Shown: positions 8,470 to 17,764, numbered from the stretch's first letter. The stretch: 64,000 bases of DNA from Ureibacillus sinduriensis BLB-1 = JCM 15800 (GCF_000772955.1 NZ_JPVO01000054.1:248001-312000); one strand, 5' to 3'. Notes: a model not told the origin generated them from the sequence alone. Made by a program: numbers and translations.

Positions 8470-9417
8470 ATGGCTTCTCAAGGCTTAGGGAAAGAGCAAT
8501 CCATTCAAGAAATGATTGCACGATCCCGTAACAATAAAGGTAAAAAGTTTATAGAAAAATTAATGCCCATTATTCTAGTTATAACTGCACTAATATCTGT
8601 ACTTACTACAATTGGCATCGTTTTTACATTAATTTTTGAAACATTTGAATTTTTTCAGAGGGTATCAATTACTGACTATTTATTTGGTAAAGAGTGGTTG
8701 CCTTTCTCAGGTAGTGAACCATTATACGGTATATTACCCTTAGTGCTGGGGACATTAAAAGTTTCGGTTATTGCAGCATGTGTTGCTGTACCATTGGGGA
8801 TTGCAGCTGCAATTTATTTAAGTGAATATGCGTCAGATAAAACGCGTCGAACGATTAAACCAATCCTGGAAGTTTTAGCTGGTGTACCGACAATTGTTTA
8901 TGGTTTCTTTGCCTTAACGTTTGTTACACCATTACTTCAAGAATTGATACCGTCGCTGAAAATATTCAATGCCCTTAGTCCAGGGATTGTTGTGGGGATT
9001 ATGATCCTGCCAATGATTGCTTCCTTATCTGAAGATGCCATGAGTTCAGTACCAAACTCAATTAGGGAAGGGGCATTGGCCCTGGGTGCCACGAAGTTGG
9101 AGGTTTCCATTAAAGTTGTATTACCAGCTGCCATATCTGGAATAATAGCCTCTGTTGTTTTGGCTGTTTCACGAGCAATCGGGGAAACAATGATCGTTTC
9201 ACTTGCCGGTGGAGCTACGCCTACATTTGACTTTAATGTGACAGGCTCTATCCAAACAATGACTGCCTATATTGTCCAGGTTTCTTCAGGTGATGCTGGT
9301 TATGGTACAACAATCTATTACTCAATCTATGCGGTTGGCTTCACATTATTTGTATTTACTCTAATCATGAATTTACTCGCACAATACATTTCTAAACGCT
9401 TCAGGGAGGAGTATTAA
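8470..9417 (+). CDS. pstC: Phosphate ABC transporter permease PstC
   Basis: One of the two membrane subunits of the Pst importer. An upstream in-frame ATG exists at 8404, but it lies in the intercistronic hairpin without a ribosome site. The ATG at 8470 follows GAAGGGAG and gives MASQGLGKEQS and 315 residues, close to the family length. Six hydrophobic helices are visible and the permease EAA loop is present in EGALALGATKLEVSIKVVLPA. The gene ends one base before pstA. Confidence 0.94.
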   Translation: MASQGLGKEQSIQEMIARSRNNKGKKFIEKLMPIILVITALISVLTTIGIVFTLIFETFEFFQRVSITDYLFGKEWLPFSGSEPLYGILPLVLGTLKVSVIAACVAVPLGIAAAIYLSEYASDKTRRTIKPILEVLAGVPTIVYGFFALTFVTPLLQELIPSLKIFNALSPGIVVGIMILPMIASLSEDAMSSVPNSIREGALALGATKLEVSIKVVLPAAISGIIASVVLAVSRAIGETMIVSLAGGATPTFDFNVTGSIQTMTAYIVQVSSGDAGYGTTIYYSIYAVGFTLFVFTLIMNLLAQYISKRFREEY

Positions 9418-9418
9418 C

Positions 9419-10297
9419 ATGAAATATATCGATGATACTGTTGTAATGAAGCGTATGAAATCGCGATTAAAATATAATTCGTTATGGAAATTGATCTTTC
9501 TAATTGCAACATCACTAGCTTTACTTACCTTAGTTATTTTGCTTGTCCGTATTGTGACACAAGGATCTGGACATTTGAACTTGGACTTCTTCAATAATTT
9601 TGGTTCACGCTTCCCAGATAAAGCAGGGATTAAAGCAGCCTTAATCGGTTCCGTGTTATTGATGCTGATTATTGCACCGGTTTCTATGATTCTAGGTGTA
9701 GGAACAGCTATTTACTTAGAGGAGTATGCGAAGAAAAGTAAACTTACTAGTTTTATCCAGATGAATATTTCCAACTTAGCTGGAGTTCCATCAATTGTTT
9801 TTGGTTTACTTGGTCTAACAATATTTGTTCGTATGCTGGTGCTAGGGAAAAGTCTACTAGCCGCAGGATTTACAATGAGTTTACTTATATTGCCTGTCAT
9901 CATAGTTGCTTCACAAGAGGCTATCCGAGCAGTACCAAAGGAGCAACGTGAAGCTTCCTACGGTATGGGGGCGACAAAATGGCAAACGATCACTCGAGTA
10001 GTATTGCCTGCTGCAATCCCTGGTATATTAACTGGTACTATATTGGCGTTATCCCGGGCAGTAGGGGAAACGGCTCCTCTAGTAGTTTTAGGGATTCCGG
10101 TCATTCTGCAATTCTTGCCAGACAGCCTTTTAAGTCAATTTACTACACTGCCGTTGCAGATTTATGATTGGGCAAAACGCCCACAGGAAGAATTCCAGTA
10201 CGTTGCTTCTGCAGGTATTATTGTATTGATGATTCTCCTTGTGATTATGAACTCTATTGCGATATTTATCCGCAATAAGTTCCAAAAACGATACTAA
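9419..10297 (+). CDS. pstA: Phosphate ABC transporter permease PstA
   Basis: The second membrane subunit, 292 residues. Helices are visible from about residue 20 onward, and the ATPase-contact EAA loop is EASYGMGATKWQTITRVVLPA. GGGAGGAG precedes the ATG. It should pair with PstC to form the phosphate channel driven by PstB. A short N-terminal cytoplasmic tail with VMKRMKSRLKYN replaces the longer one seen in some families. Confidence 0.94.
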   Translation: MKYIDDTVVMKRMKSRLKYNSLWKLIFLIATSLALLTLVILLVRIVTQGSGHLNLDFFNNFGSRFPDKAGIKAALIGSVLLMLIIAPVSMILGVGTAIYLEEYAKKSKLTSFIQMNISNLAGVPSIVFGLLGLTIFVRMLVLGKSLLAAGFTMSLLILPVIIVASQEAIRAVPKEQREASYGMGATKWQTITRVVLPAAIPGILTGTILALSRAVGETAPLVVLGIPVILQFLPDSLLSQFTTLPLQIYDWAKRPQEEFQYVASAGIIVLMILLVIMNSIAIFIRNKFQKRY

Positions 10298-10309
10298 GGA
10301 TGTGTAAAA

Positions 10310-11158
10310 GTGGTAGAGCTTATGAATAAAACAAATAAAACAGAAACAATTAAGATAAAAACTCCGTCAGAATTAATCGGTCAATCAACTCCAGCAGTTG
10401 ATAAGAGATCCGTTTTCAATACGAAAAATTTTAATCTTTGGTATGGGGACCACCATGCGCTAAAAGATATCAATCTAGACATTAAGGAAAATGAAGTGAC
10501 AGCTATCATCGGACCATCTGGTTGCGGTAAATCGACATATATCAAAGCATTAAACCGGATGGTGGAATTAGTGCCTATCGTCAAAACGAATGGTGAAATC
10601 AATTACCGTGGACGGAATATTTTAGGCGCATCTTATGAAGTAGAAGAATTACGCACACGCGTAGGTATGGTATTCCAAAAACCAAATCCATTTCCGAAAT
10701 CAATCTATGATAATATCGCTTATGGTCCTCGCATTCACGGAATAAAAAATAAAAAAATTCTTGATGAAATTGTAGAGAAGTCATTACGTGGTGCCGCTAT
10801 TTGGGATGAAGTAAAAGACAGGTTGAATCAAAATGCGTATGGATTATCAGGCGGTCAGCAACAACGTATCTGCATAGCGCGTTGTCTTGCTATTGAGCCG
10901 GATGTCATTCTCATGGACGAACCAACATCAGCGCTTGACCCGATATCAACGTTGAAAGTGGAGGAACTTGTTCAGGAATTAAAGGATAACTATTCGATCA
11001 TTATTGTTACGCATAATATGCAGCAAGCAGCACGTATTTCCGATAAAACGGCTTTCTTCTTAAATGGTGAGGTAGTGGAATTTGATCATACAGATAAAAT
11101 CTTCTCTACTCCAAAAGATCAACGTACAGAAGATTATATTTCGGGCCGTTTCGGATAA
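10310..11158 (+). CDS. pstB: Phosphate ABC transporter ATPase PstB
   Basis: The ATPase of the Pst importer, 282 residues. Walker A is GPSGCGKST, the signature LSGGQQQR, Walker [14 protein letters not shown] and the H-loop THNM; PstB-typical [14 protein letters not shown] is present. The GTG at 10310 follows TAAGGATG at a good distance; an ATG four codons later is the alternative. An N-terminal extension of about 30 residues precedes the first strand [13 protein letters not shown]. subtilis carries two pstB copies at this place; here there is one, followed by phoU. Confidence 0.95.
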   Translation: MVELMNKTNKTETIKIKTPSELIGQSTPAVDKRSVFNTKNFNLWYGDHHALKDINLDIKENEVTAIIGPSGCGKSTYIKALNRMVELVPIVKTNGEINYRGRNILGASYEVEELRTRVGMVFQKPNPFPKSIYDNIAYGPRIHGIKNKKILDEIVEKSLRGAAIWDEVKDRLNQNAYGLSGGQQQRICIARCLAIEPDVILMDEPTSALDPISTLKVEELVQELKDNYSIIIVTHNMQQAARISDKTAFFLNGEVVEFDHTDKIFSTPKDQRTEDYISGRFG

Positions 11159-11179
11159 TTAGAAGGGATTGGTTTATTC

Positions 11180-11839
11180 ATGGCAGCTAGAGAGCGCTTT
11201 GATCATGAAATTCAGGCCATTCAATCAGAACTATTAAAGCTTAGCAATCTCAGTATTCAAGCTTTAGAAATTTCATTCACTGCATTTATCGAAAAAGATT
11301 TTGATAAATCGAAATTAGTTATAGAACAAGACGTCGTAATTAATCGTTTGGAAGAAGAAATCAATGACCGCGTCATTCTAGTGATGACTCGCCAACAGCC
11401 AGTTGCCAAGGATTTGCGCCGGTTGGTTGTCTTATTAAAGGCTGCAGCTGACATGGAACGTGTTGGCGATTATGCTGTAAATATTGCCAAAGAATCAATT
11501 CGGATTGGAAACGAACGATTCATCACTTCTGTCGAGTTGCTGGAAGATATGTGCTTTAAAACTACCGTAATGCTACGACAAGTAATTGAAGCATTTGTAG
11601 ATGAGAATATGAGCAAAGCAAAAGAAATAGCGGAGTATGATGATCAAATTGATGAAATGTACGGCAACATCATTACACATTTGATGAGATTAAGTTCGGT
11701 TGCACCTGAAAGTATTTCGCAGATTACCTATTTATCCTTTATTTGTCGCTATATTGAGCGTTGTGCAGACCATGCTACAAATATCGCGGAATATCTACTC
11801 TACCTTAAAAAAGGTCAACGATTTGATTTAAATCAATAG
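11180..11839 (+). CDS. phoU: PhoU, negative regulator of the phosphate response
   Basis: A 219-residue all-helical protein made of two PhoU repeats, each with the metal-binding pattern E/D-x-x-x-D seen in AADMERVGDYAVNIA (about residues 91-105) and in CRYIERCADHATNIAEY near the C-terminus. PhoU links the Pst transporter to the PhoR kinase and limits phosphate uptake. It lies 21 bases after pstB with an AGAAGGGA site and is the last gene of the operon, before a clear terminator. Confidence 0.95.
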   Translation: MAARERFDHEIQAIQSELLKLSNLSIQALEISFTAFIEKDFDKSKLVIEQDVVINRLEEEINDRVILVMTRQQPVAKDLRRLVVLLKAAADMERVGDYAVNIAKESIRIGNERFITSVELLEDMCFKTTVMLRQVIEAFVDENMSKAKEIAEYDDQIDEMYGNIITHLMRLSSVAPESISQITYLSFICRYIERCADHATNIAEYLLYLKKGQRFDLNQ

Positions 11840-11844
11840 TCTAA

Positions 11845-11878
11845 GGGGAACTTCATGAAAACCATGGAGTTCCTTTTT
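11845..11878 (+). terminator. Terminator of the pst operon
   Basis: An 11-bp stem GGAACTTCATG/CATGGAGTTCC (one T-G pair) with a short AAAAC loop and a run of T. Confidence 0.85.
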
Positions 11879-11979
11879 GATATGAAACGTTTACGTAATA
11901 GGTTGTTGTTTATCATGGGTACATTCAATATTAAACTAATTAAACAGAAAGTGAGAAGAAAAATGATTTTGGTTTAAAA

Positions 11980-12150
11980 TTAGAAATTGCATAATAGGTG
12001 GCGTTCTTGGCTCACATTACCATCTGAATCTACCATAATATGATTAACAGTCAATTTATTGCGACTGTAAAACTTATCTAAGAAATTCCTTGAAATTGTT
12101 TGAATAGAAGGAAAATTTATTATAAAATAATTAAAAGTAAATAATTCAAG
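11980..12150 (-). other. Open frame without a start, possible gene remnant
   Basis: On the minus strand 57 codons stay open, ending HIMVDSDGNVSQERHLLCNF. The second half reads like ordinary protein, the first half is AT-rich. There is no credible start or ribosome site, and in AT-rich DNA this length can arise by chance. No family is recognised. The rest of the 11,879-12,150 gap shows nothing else. Confidence 0.15.
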
Positions 12151-12391
12151 CTATGATGAAAAAGAGTAATATTATGAAGTGGCATAGAGAGCTAGCGGTT
12201 GGTGGAAGCTAGAACATGACATAATATGAATGGGCTTTCTAGCTACTAGTATTGAAATGACAGTAGGTACTAGCGTGACGTTACGTTAAAAACAGTTAAG
12301 TGGACTAAAATGGTTAAATGAACCGTCTTTTAGTCAATGAAGGTGGCACCACGGCTTTTCCGTCCTTTTTGTTGATGGAAGGGCCTTTTTA
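12150..12391 (+). promoter_or_regulatory. T-box riboswitch, tryptophan specifier
   Basis: A complete T-box leader precedes trpE. Stem I shows AGAGAG followed by the GGTTGGTGGAAGC apical region (about 12,187-12,209). The specifier loop reads GAA-TGG-GC with TGG (Trp) at 12,231-12,233. The T-box sequence AAGGTGGCACCACGG is at 12,340-12,354. The terminator arms GGCTTTTCC (12,353) and GGAAGGGCC (12,377) are followed by five T. Uncharged tRNA-Trp should stabilise the antiterminator and allow trpEG transcription. Confidence 0.93.
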
Positions 12392-12470
12392 TATTGTTTG
12401 ACGTGATTAACAACCACGTTAAACTAGTGCAAAGTTGAGTTGAGAAGAGTAGAGAAAAGGAGAGACTAGT

Positions 12471-13859
12471 ATGACTGTTGAAGTTAAAAATTATGCGGTT
12501 CACGAAGTACAGGGAGATATGATGACGCCGATTTCCATTTTTGAGAGTTTAAAAGGAAAAAGGAAAGTATTATTTGAGTCATCTGCAAAACACGAAGAAA
12601 GTGGCCGATATTCATTTATCGCCCTAAATCCCGTTGCAGAATTAAAAGGGGATAAAGAAAATTACTTTTATCAACATGGAGAGGATAAACCACAATTTGG
12701 AGAAGGTTCCGTGCTGGAAAAACTCCGTAAAGTGTTACCCATTCACGATAAAAGTTATCCCTTTACCTTCTTTGGGGGGGTAATCGGTTATTTTGGGTAT
12801 GATACAGCCTTTTACTATGAGGAAATTGGAGAAACACTTGAAGATGAGCTGAATATGCCGGATGTGCACCTGTATTTTTACGATACGTTTATCGTTTTTG
12901 ATCATTTAACTCAAAAAGTGGTTATCGTTTCGCTAGATTTATTCAAAAATGGAAGAACAGAAGATGATATGAGAAAGTCTGTGCTAAGTATCCTGGAAGA
13001 TATCAAACAAGGAAAGACATACTCGGAAGAGAATGCTGTTCCTGTTCAGTTTGAACCGACAATTGAAAAAGAAGAGTTTATTGAAATGGTGGAAAGAGCG
13101 AAAAGGCATATTGAACGGGGAGATATTTTTCAAGTTGTTTTGTCTCAGCGGTTCAGAACAGGCTTCTCGGGCAATCCTTTTACCTTATATCGCAAATTAC
13201 GTACTTCTAACCCATCACCTTACATGTTCTACCTTGAGTTCGAAGGGTATACAATACTGGGGACCTCACCTGAAAGTTTGGTGAAAGTGGAAAACCGGAA
13301 AGTGACAACAAATCCGATTGCCGGGACAAAACCAAGAGGCAAAACAAAGAGAGAAGATGAAAAGTTTGCTGAGATGCTAAAGCATGACGAAAAAGAGATT
13401 GCAGAACATCGGATGCTGGTCGATCTCGGGCGCAACGATATAGGGAGAGTAAGCAAGGTAGGTACGGTTCAAGTTTCGAAATATATGAATATTGAACGAT
13501 ACAAACACGTTATGCATATTGTTTCTGAAGTAACAGGGGAATTAACCGAAGATTGTCATGTTTTGGATGTGTTGACTTCCTGTCTGCCAGCTGGAACTGT
13601 TTCTGGAGCACCGAAAATTAGAGCCATGCAAATTATCAACGAATTGGAGCGGTTAAAAAGAGGCGTCTACTCTGGTGCTGTCGGTTATATTTCATCAAGT
13701 GGGGATATGGATTTGGCATTGGCGATACGTACAATGATCGTGAAGGACAAAAAGGCTTACGTGCAGGCAGGTGCTGGAATTGTATATGATTCAATTCCAG
13801 AATCCGAATACGAGGAGACTCTCAATAAAGCAAAAGCTCTTCTGGAGGTGCACAGATGA
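12471..13859 (+). CDS. trpE: Anthranilate synthase component I
   Basis: Converts chorismate and ammonia to anthranilate, the first step of tryptophan synthesis. It has 462 residues. The chorismate-binding domain contains QRFRTGFSGNPFTLYRKLR, TSPESLV, NPIAGTKPRG and AGTVSGAPKIRAM (about 374-386). The AGTVSGAPK form marks TrpE rather than PabB, which usually reads GGSITGAPK. The N-terminal LFESS...GRYSFIA matches the Trp feedback site region. AAAGGAGAG precedes the ATG. The tryptophan T-box upstream independently supports TrpE. It overlaps trpG by 4 bases. Confidence 0.93.
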   Translation: MTVEVKNYAVHEVQGDMMTPISIFESLKGKRKVLFESSAKHEESGRYSFIALNPVAELKGDKENYFYQHGEDKPQFGEGSVLEKLRKVLPIHDKSYPFTFFGGVIGYFGYDTAFYYEEIGETLEDELNMPDVHLYFYDTFIVFDHLTQKVVIVSLDLFKNGRTEDDMRKSVLSILEDIKQGKTYSEENAVPVQFEPTIEKEEFIEMVERAKRHIERGDIFQVVLSQRFRTGFSGNPFTLYRKLRTSNPSPYMFYLEFEGYTILGTSPESLVKVENRKVTTNPIAGTKPRGKTKREDEKFAEMLKHDEKEIAEHRMLVDLGRNDIGRVSKVGTVQVSKYMNIERYKHVMHIVSEVTGELTEDCHVLDVLTSCLPAGTVSGAPKIRAMQIINELERLKRGVYSGAVGYISSSGDMDLALAIRTMIVKDKKAYVQAGAGIVYDSIPESEYEETLNKAKALLEVHR

Positions 13860-14449
13860 TTCTACTAATCGATAATTACGATTCATTTACGTATAACTTG
13901 TATCAACAAATTGCGACTCTCAAGAAGTCAGTTAAAGTGGTGCGAAACGATTCCTTATCAATCGAGGAAATTCGAAAAATGGAGCCCGAGGCAATTGTTT
14001 TATCACCAGGTCCCGGTACACCTTCGGAGGCGGGAATTACAGTTGAGGTCGTTCGAGAATTGTATAAAGAATTTCCGATTCTCGGGATCTGCCTTGGTCA
14101 CCAGTCCATTGGGGAAGCATTTGGTGGCAAGGTGGTGCGTGCACAAAACATTATGCACGGAAAACGATCTAATTTAAATTATAAAAAAAGGGGTATGTTT
14201 GAATCACTGGATGAACTGGATGGTGAAATTCAAGTCATGCGATACCATTCACTAGTAATTGATCCACAAACGTTACCGAATGAATTACAGGTAATAGCAA
14301 CTTCACAAGATGATGGTGAAATCATGGCTATACAGCATAAAGAATTTCCTCTATTTGGCTTGCAGTTTCATCCAGAGTCGATTGGAACAAAGTATGGTAC
14401 AAGGATGATTCAATCATTTCTGAAACAAACCGACTTATTGGAAGTCTAG
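13856..14449 (+). CDS. trpG: Anthranilate synthase component II, glutamine amidotransferase
   Basis: Supplies ammonia from glutamine to TrpE. It is a 197-residue class I amidotransferase with catalytic Cys79 in GICLGHQS, the oxyanion region SPGPGTPSEAG, and the His172-Glu174 pair in QFHPES. The start overlaps the trpE stop (ATGA), giving coupled translation. In Bacillus the same subunit often serves PabB as well (pabA); whether this copy is shared cannot be told here. No trpD, C, F, B or A follows. Confidence 0.92.
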   Translation: MILLIDNYDSFTYNLYQQIATLKKSVKVVRNDSLSIEEIRKMEPEAIVLSPGPGTPSEAGITVEVVRELYKEFPILGICLGHQSIGEAFGGKVVRAQNIMHGKRSNLNYKKRGMFESLDELDGEIQVMRYHSLVIDPQTLPNELQVIATSQDDGEIMAIQHKEFPLFGLQFHPESIGTKYGTRMIQSFLKQTDLLEV

Positions 14450-14693
14450 CAATAAATAAGGATGAGGAATAGTAATTTGAAAGAATAGGTTTGTATTACG
14501 AAAATTTTCCAAACTATGTAAAATGTAATAGGTATTGGAAATGTCCTATTTTATAATTCACCCCAAAAATACTACCTGTCTATGTTCATATGGCATAATT
14601 GCATTTTAAGTTGGGCTTCCAGGTTGAACCACTTAATCGATGAACGACTTGTTATATTGAAAGAGAAGGGTGTAACCATAAGTAAAGAATAAA

Positions 14694-14720
14694 GGACGCG
14701 AAATTTTGTTCGCGTCCTTT
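14694..14720. terminator. Bidirectional terminator between trpG and the peroxidase gene
   Basis: A perfect 9-bp stem GGACGCGAA/TTCGCGTCC flanked by A-rich and T-rich sides works on both strands, for trpG (plus) and gpx (minus). Upstream, 14,450-14,693 shows nothing recognisable. Confidence 0.85.
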
Positions 14721-14725
14721 ACATG

Positions 14726-15196
14726 TTATAAATATTTTGCGATGTCGTTTTCAAACTTTGATGGTTTATCTGTTGGAGCATAACGTTTTACGACATTCCC
14801 ATCACGGTCGACTAAAAATTTTGTGAAATTCCATTTGACACTTTTGCCTAAAAGGCCTTTCGTTTCCTCAGTTAGATACTTGAAGAGAGGATGGGCACTT
14901 TCTCCATTTACTTTAATTACTTCATGCATTGGGAAGGTCACGCCATATGTTAGGCGACAAGCTTCAGCGGCTTCATTGCCTGAGCCTAACTCCTGTTTGA
15001 ATTGATCCGATGGGAATCCGAGTATTTCGAGCCCTTGATCATGATATTTCTTGTAAACTTCCTCCAACTCTTCGAATTGGCCTGCAAGACCACACTTAGT
15101 TGCGGTGTTTACAATTAGTAGAACTTTTCCTTCGAATTTTTTCAAGGAATATGGAGCACCATTTTCATCTTTTACATCAAAGTCATATATGTTCAT
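14726..15196 (-). CDS. Thioredoxin-type glutathione peroxidase (BsaA-like)
   Basis: Reduces peroxides, in this family usually with thioredoxin or bacillithiol-linked donors. It has 156 residues. The peroxidatic Cys35 sits in NTATKCGLAGQ, with Gln65 in FPSDQF and W122-N123 in KWNFTKFLVD completing the active site. The usual PCNQF is PSDQF here, so one of the two common extra cysteines is missing; Cys80 in EACRLTYGV remains as a possible resolving residue. It lies 36 bases downstream of the MFS gene on the same strand, so the two may be cotranscribed. A GAAGGA site precedes the ATG. Confidence 0.92.
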   Translation of the reverse strand: MNIYDFDVKDENGAPYSLKKFEGKVLLIVNTATKCGLAGQFEELEEVYKKYHDQGLEILGFPSDQFKQELGSGNEAAEACRLTYGVTFPMHEVIKVNGESAHPLFKYLTEETKGLLGKSVKWNFTKFLVDRDGNVVKRYAPTDKPSKFENDIAKYL

Positions 15197-15232
15197 TGTA
15201 ATCCTTCTTTCCCTTAGGCAATTTTAAGTATT

Positions 15233-16429
15233 CTAAAACTTCCTAGCTTTTCGCGTCAACAATACTATTGTAACAGCTAGGGTGAAGGCTGTAACTATAC
15301 AAGCACTTATAAATGCAATGACCCCATACCATCCCCAACATGACCAGAAAAGTCCCCCGGTTGTACCCCCTATACTCGAACCGAAATAATAGGCAAAGAG
15401 ATAAAGAGAAGATGCCTGTGCTCTATCTTTTTCAGCTCGAACACTAACCCAGCCGCTTGCTGTGGAGTGGGAACCAAAAAAACCAAATGTAAATACAACG
15501 ATGCCGATAATTTTGATAACTAGGTTAATAGGTAGTGTCAATAATGTACCACTAAACATAATCGCAATCCCGGTGAGCAACACTTTTTGACGTCCGTATT
15601 TATCAGAAAGACTACCGAACCAAGTGGAACTAAATGTTCCAACTAAATAGACAATAAATATCCATCCAACAACAGTATTGCTTAAGTTATATGGAGGTTC
15701 TAGGAGTTTGTAACTAATATAATTATAGAGTGTGACAAAACCACCCATCAACATAAATGAAATTCCAAATAAACAAAGTAATCCGGGATCCTTAAGTTGA
15801 TGAACTAAGGATTTTGCCAATGCTTTAATTTCAAGTTTTTTCGGAATAAAATGCTTGGAGGGCGGGAGCGCCCAAACAAAATAGAGACAGATTAGCAAGC
15901 TTAGCAGTCCAGTAAATATCAATCCCATCCGCCAACTGAAAAGGTCATTCATTGTACCCATGATAATTCGTCCGGATAATCCGCCAATCGAATTCCCACT
16001 AATATAAAGACCCATTGCGATTCCTAGACTTTTTGGATCCACCTCCTCACCCAGATAAGCCATGGCAATGGCAGGTACACCGGCAAATACAAAACCTTGC
16101 AGCATCCGTAATAGAAGAAGAGTTTCAAAGGATGGAACAAATGCGAGGAACACTGTCAGGATCGAAGCTGCGAATATTGAGATCGACATCAACTTCTTCC
16201 GACCCCACGATTCTGAAAGAGAGCCGAATAATAGCAAAGCAACAGACAAGACGCCTGTTGATAATGAGAGGGATAGACTTGCCATAGCGGGGGTAACACC
16301 AAAAGTTTCCGAGAATTGGGGGAATAATGGCTGTGTAATATACAGATTGGAAAATGTGATAAAACCTGCAGCAAATAAAGCTAAGTTAGCTAAAGTGAAT
16401 TCTTTTGTTCCTTTTTGTAAATAATTCAT
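15233..16429 (-). CDS. Major facilitator superfamily transporter
   Basis: A 398-residue transporter with twelve hydrophobic segments. The MFS loop 2-3 signature is GSLSESWGRKKLM (about residues 69-81), and a second copy in the C-terminal half is GSLSDKYGRQKVL. The pattern fits the drug/sugar efflux MFS group (YbcL/YwoG-like). The substrate is unknown. An AGAGGCG site precedes the ATG. The 308-base region upstream (16,430-16,737) contains its promoter region and the terminator of the next minus-strand operon, nothing else visible. Confidence 0.88.
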   Translation of the reverse strand: MNYLQKGTKEFTLANLALFAAGFITFSNLYITQPLFPQFSETFGVTPAMASLSLSLSTGVLSVALLLFGSLSESWGRKKLMSISIFAASILTVFLAFVPSFETLLLLRMLQGFVFAGVPAIAMAYLGEEVDPKSLGIAMGLYISGNSIGGLSGRIIMGTMNDLFSWRMGLIFTGLLSLLICLYFVWALPPSKHFIPKKLEIKALAKSLVHQLKDPGLLCLFGISFMLMGGFVTLYNYISYKLLEPPYNLSNTVVGWIFIVYLVGTFSSTWFGSLSDKYGRQKVLLTGIAIMFSGTLLTLPINLVIKIIGIVVFTFGFFGSHSTASGWVSVRAEKDRAQASSLYLFAYYFGSSIGGTTGGLFWSCWGWYGVIAFISACIVTAFTLAVTIVLLTRKARKF

Positions 16430-16697
16430 TTAGATACGCCTCTTTTTCAATAATTAACCTCTTATATATGACCTTTATTTATAATAATGAAGAAAGAGAT
16501 ATAAGGAAGGTTCATTGTTTATAAATGTCCTATAAAATTTGGTAAACGTTTCGAGTAAGCTGGATTTTACTTCACTTTAATATACCACGTGATGTTGAAG
16601 ACATTTTGAGAGTATCGCTCGGCTTCTGGCCGACTATATCAAGGAGTATTTTGAAAGGTCAACATCCGATGCATTAAGAATGTATCTCATTGAATAG

Positions 16698-16732
16698 AAA
16701 AAGGGGAAGCCTGCTCATCTTGCTAGGCTTCC
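16698..16732 (-). terminator. Terminator of the 16.7-17.7 kb minus-strand pair
   Basis: An 8-bp stem GGAAGCCT/AGGCTTCC, with CCCCTTTTTC following on the minus strand. Confidence 0.75.
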
Positions 16733-16737
16733 TTCTA

Positions 16738-17256
16738 TTATTCGGTTGTTCTTCCTGTTATAATGTTGGCTATTTGTTCAATTGACATAGAAGAATTTAG
16801 TTGGAATTGTCCTTTTTGAATGGAAGTTGCATATTCGGGTTGTGCTAAAAACAGCTCCATTTCCACACTGTTCGAAATAATCCCTATGTCTTTCAATTTT
16901 TGTGCAACTTCAGCAGGCGTCAAACCGCCATAAATATAGAGCGTTCCGACTACGTTTTCATCAGTCGGCCCGTTTTCGGAAGCCGTATCTAAGCTATTTT
17001 CTTCCTCAGGCAGTTGCTCATCCATTATGGCATCTTCCGTTCGTTGAGCTGCTTGCTGATCTTCTTTTAAAAGTGTAAGTTGTTCATTCGCTTCATTTAA
17101 CTGTTGCTCCAATTGAACAATTCTGGCTTTATAATTTTCATCGTCTTCTGTTTTTGTCTGGGAAATGAATGGCATACCTGACTTTTGAGAGAGTGTAATG
17201 AGGGCACCGATGACGAAACATGCAATACCAAAGGCACGTAAGGATGATTTTTTCAT
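16738..17256 (-). CDS. Small membrane-anchored protein with an MltG-like LysM-type domain
   Basis: 172 residues: one N-terminal helix (about 7-24), a coiled-coil stretch (about 40-70, ARIVQLEQQLNEANEQLTLLK), an acidic linker, and a C-terminal domain GLTPAEVAQKLKDIGII...GQFQLNSSMSIEQIANIITG. The last part matches the substrate-binding module at the start of MltG/YceG endolytic transglycosylases. The catalytic domain is absent, so it is probably a binding or accessory factor at the cell wall. It overlaps its upstream partner by 4 bases. Its place before rpmG corresponds to that of the unknown gene yqzD in B. subtilis. Function unknown. Confidence 0.75.
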   Translation of the reverse strand: MKKSSLRAFGIACFVIGALITLSQKSGMPFISQTKTEDDENYKARIVQLEQQLNEANEQLTLLKEDQQAAQRTEDAIMDEQLPEEENSLDTASENGPTDENVVGTLYIYGGLTPAEVAQKLKDIGIISNSVEMELFLAQPEYATSIQKGQFQLNSSMSIEQIANIITGRTTE

Positions 17257-17678
17257 CGGGCTCCCCCGTTCTTCAAAATAGTAAGAATCTGCTCTTTTGA
17301 TAATGTGGACATTTTACTAATTTCGTCCACAGGATAACCTTGTTTATTCAGCTGGATAACTTGATTTACGAGTATTTCGTTTATTTGTTGTGTGTTGTTG
17401 GCTGCGTTTGTTTGGCTCGAATGTGTTAGTTGAGCGTTTTTATTATGAATTTCAAATGACTTTTTATCAATAGTGCTTTGCTTAACGGCAAAATTGGGTT
17501 CTAGAAGCAACTCTTCTTCTATAATTTTTAATCGCTTTTTTAATGAATTTGTTTCTTGATAAATACTGATGGATAAGTCTTCTAAATCTTGCTCCACTTT
17601 TTTTGAAGTATCTTTTAGAAAAAATGAAGCAACGATACAGATTATACCGATGATTATTAAAATCGTTGAAAATTCCAC
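17253..17678 (-). CDS. Membrane-anchored protein with C-terminal HTH-like segment (SwrB/DUF6115-like)
   Basis: One N-terminal helix (ILIIIGIICIVASFFL), a charged helical region and a C-terminal segment INEILVNQVIQLNKQGYPVDEISKMSTLSKEQILTIL resembling the HTH-like end of SwrB/DUF6115 proteins. An ATG at 17,702 is in frame, but its downstream sequence contains the ribosome site GGAGG followed 7 bases later by GTG. I therefore place the start at that GTG (17,678), giving 141 residues. It is cotranscribed with the MltG-like protein and sits where B. subtilis has yqzC. Function unknown. Confidence 0.7.
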   Translation of the reverse strand: MEFSTILIIIGIICIVASFFLKDTSKKVEQDLEDLSISIYQETNSLKKRLKIIEEELLLEPNFAVKQSTIDKKSFEIHNKNAQLTHSSQTNAANNTQQINEILVNQVIQLNKQGYPVDEISKMSTLSKEQILTILKNGGAR

Positions 17679-17764
17679 TTTGTTTCCTCCGTTGATGGGC
17701 ATTTTACGCTATTTTACCATAATGAAAGTTAATAATAAATCATGCTAGATTTTTTTTCAGTTTA

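Noticed and set aside
16015-16424. Open frames on the plus strand across the MFS gene
   Set aside because: They are antisense shadows of the strongly coding MFS transporter and have low-complexity, atypical composition.
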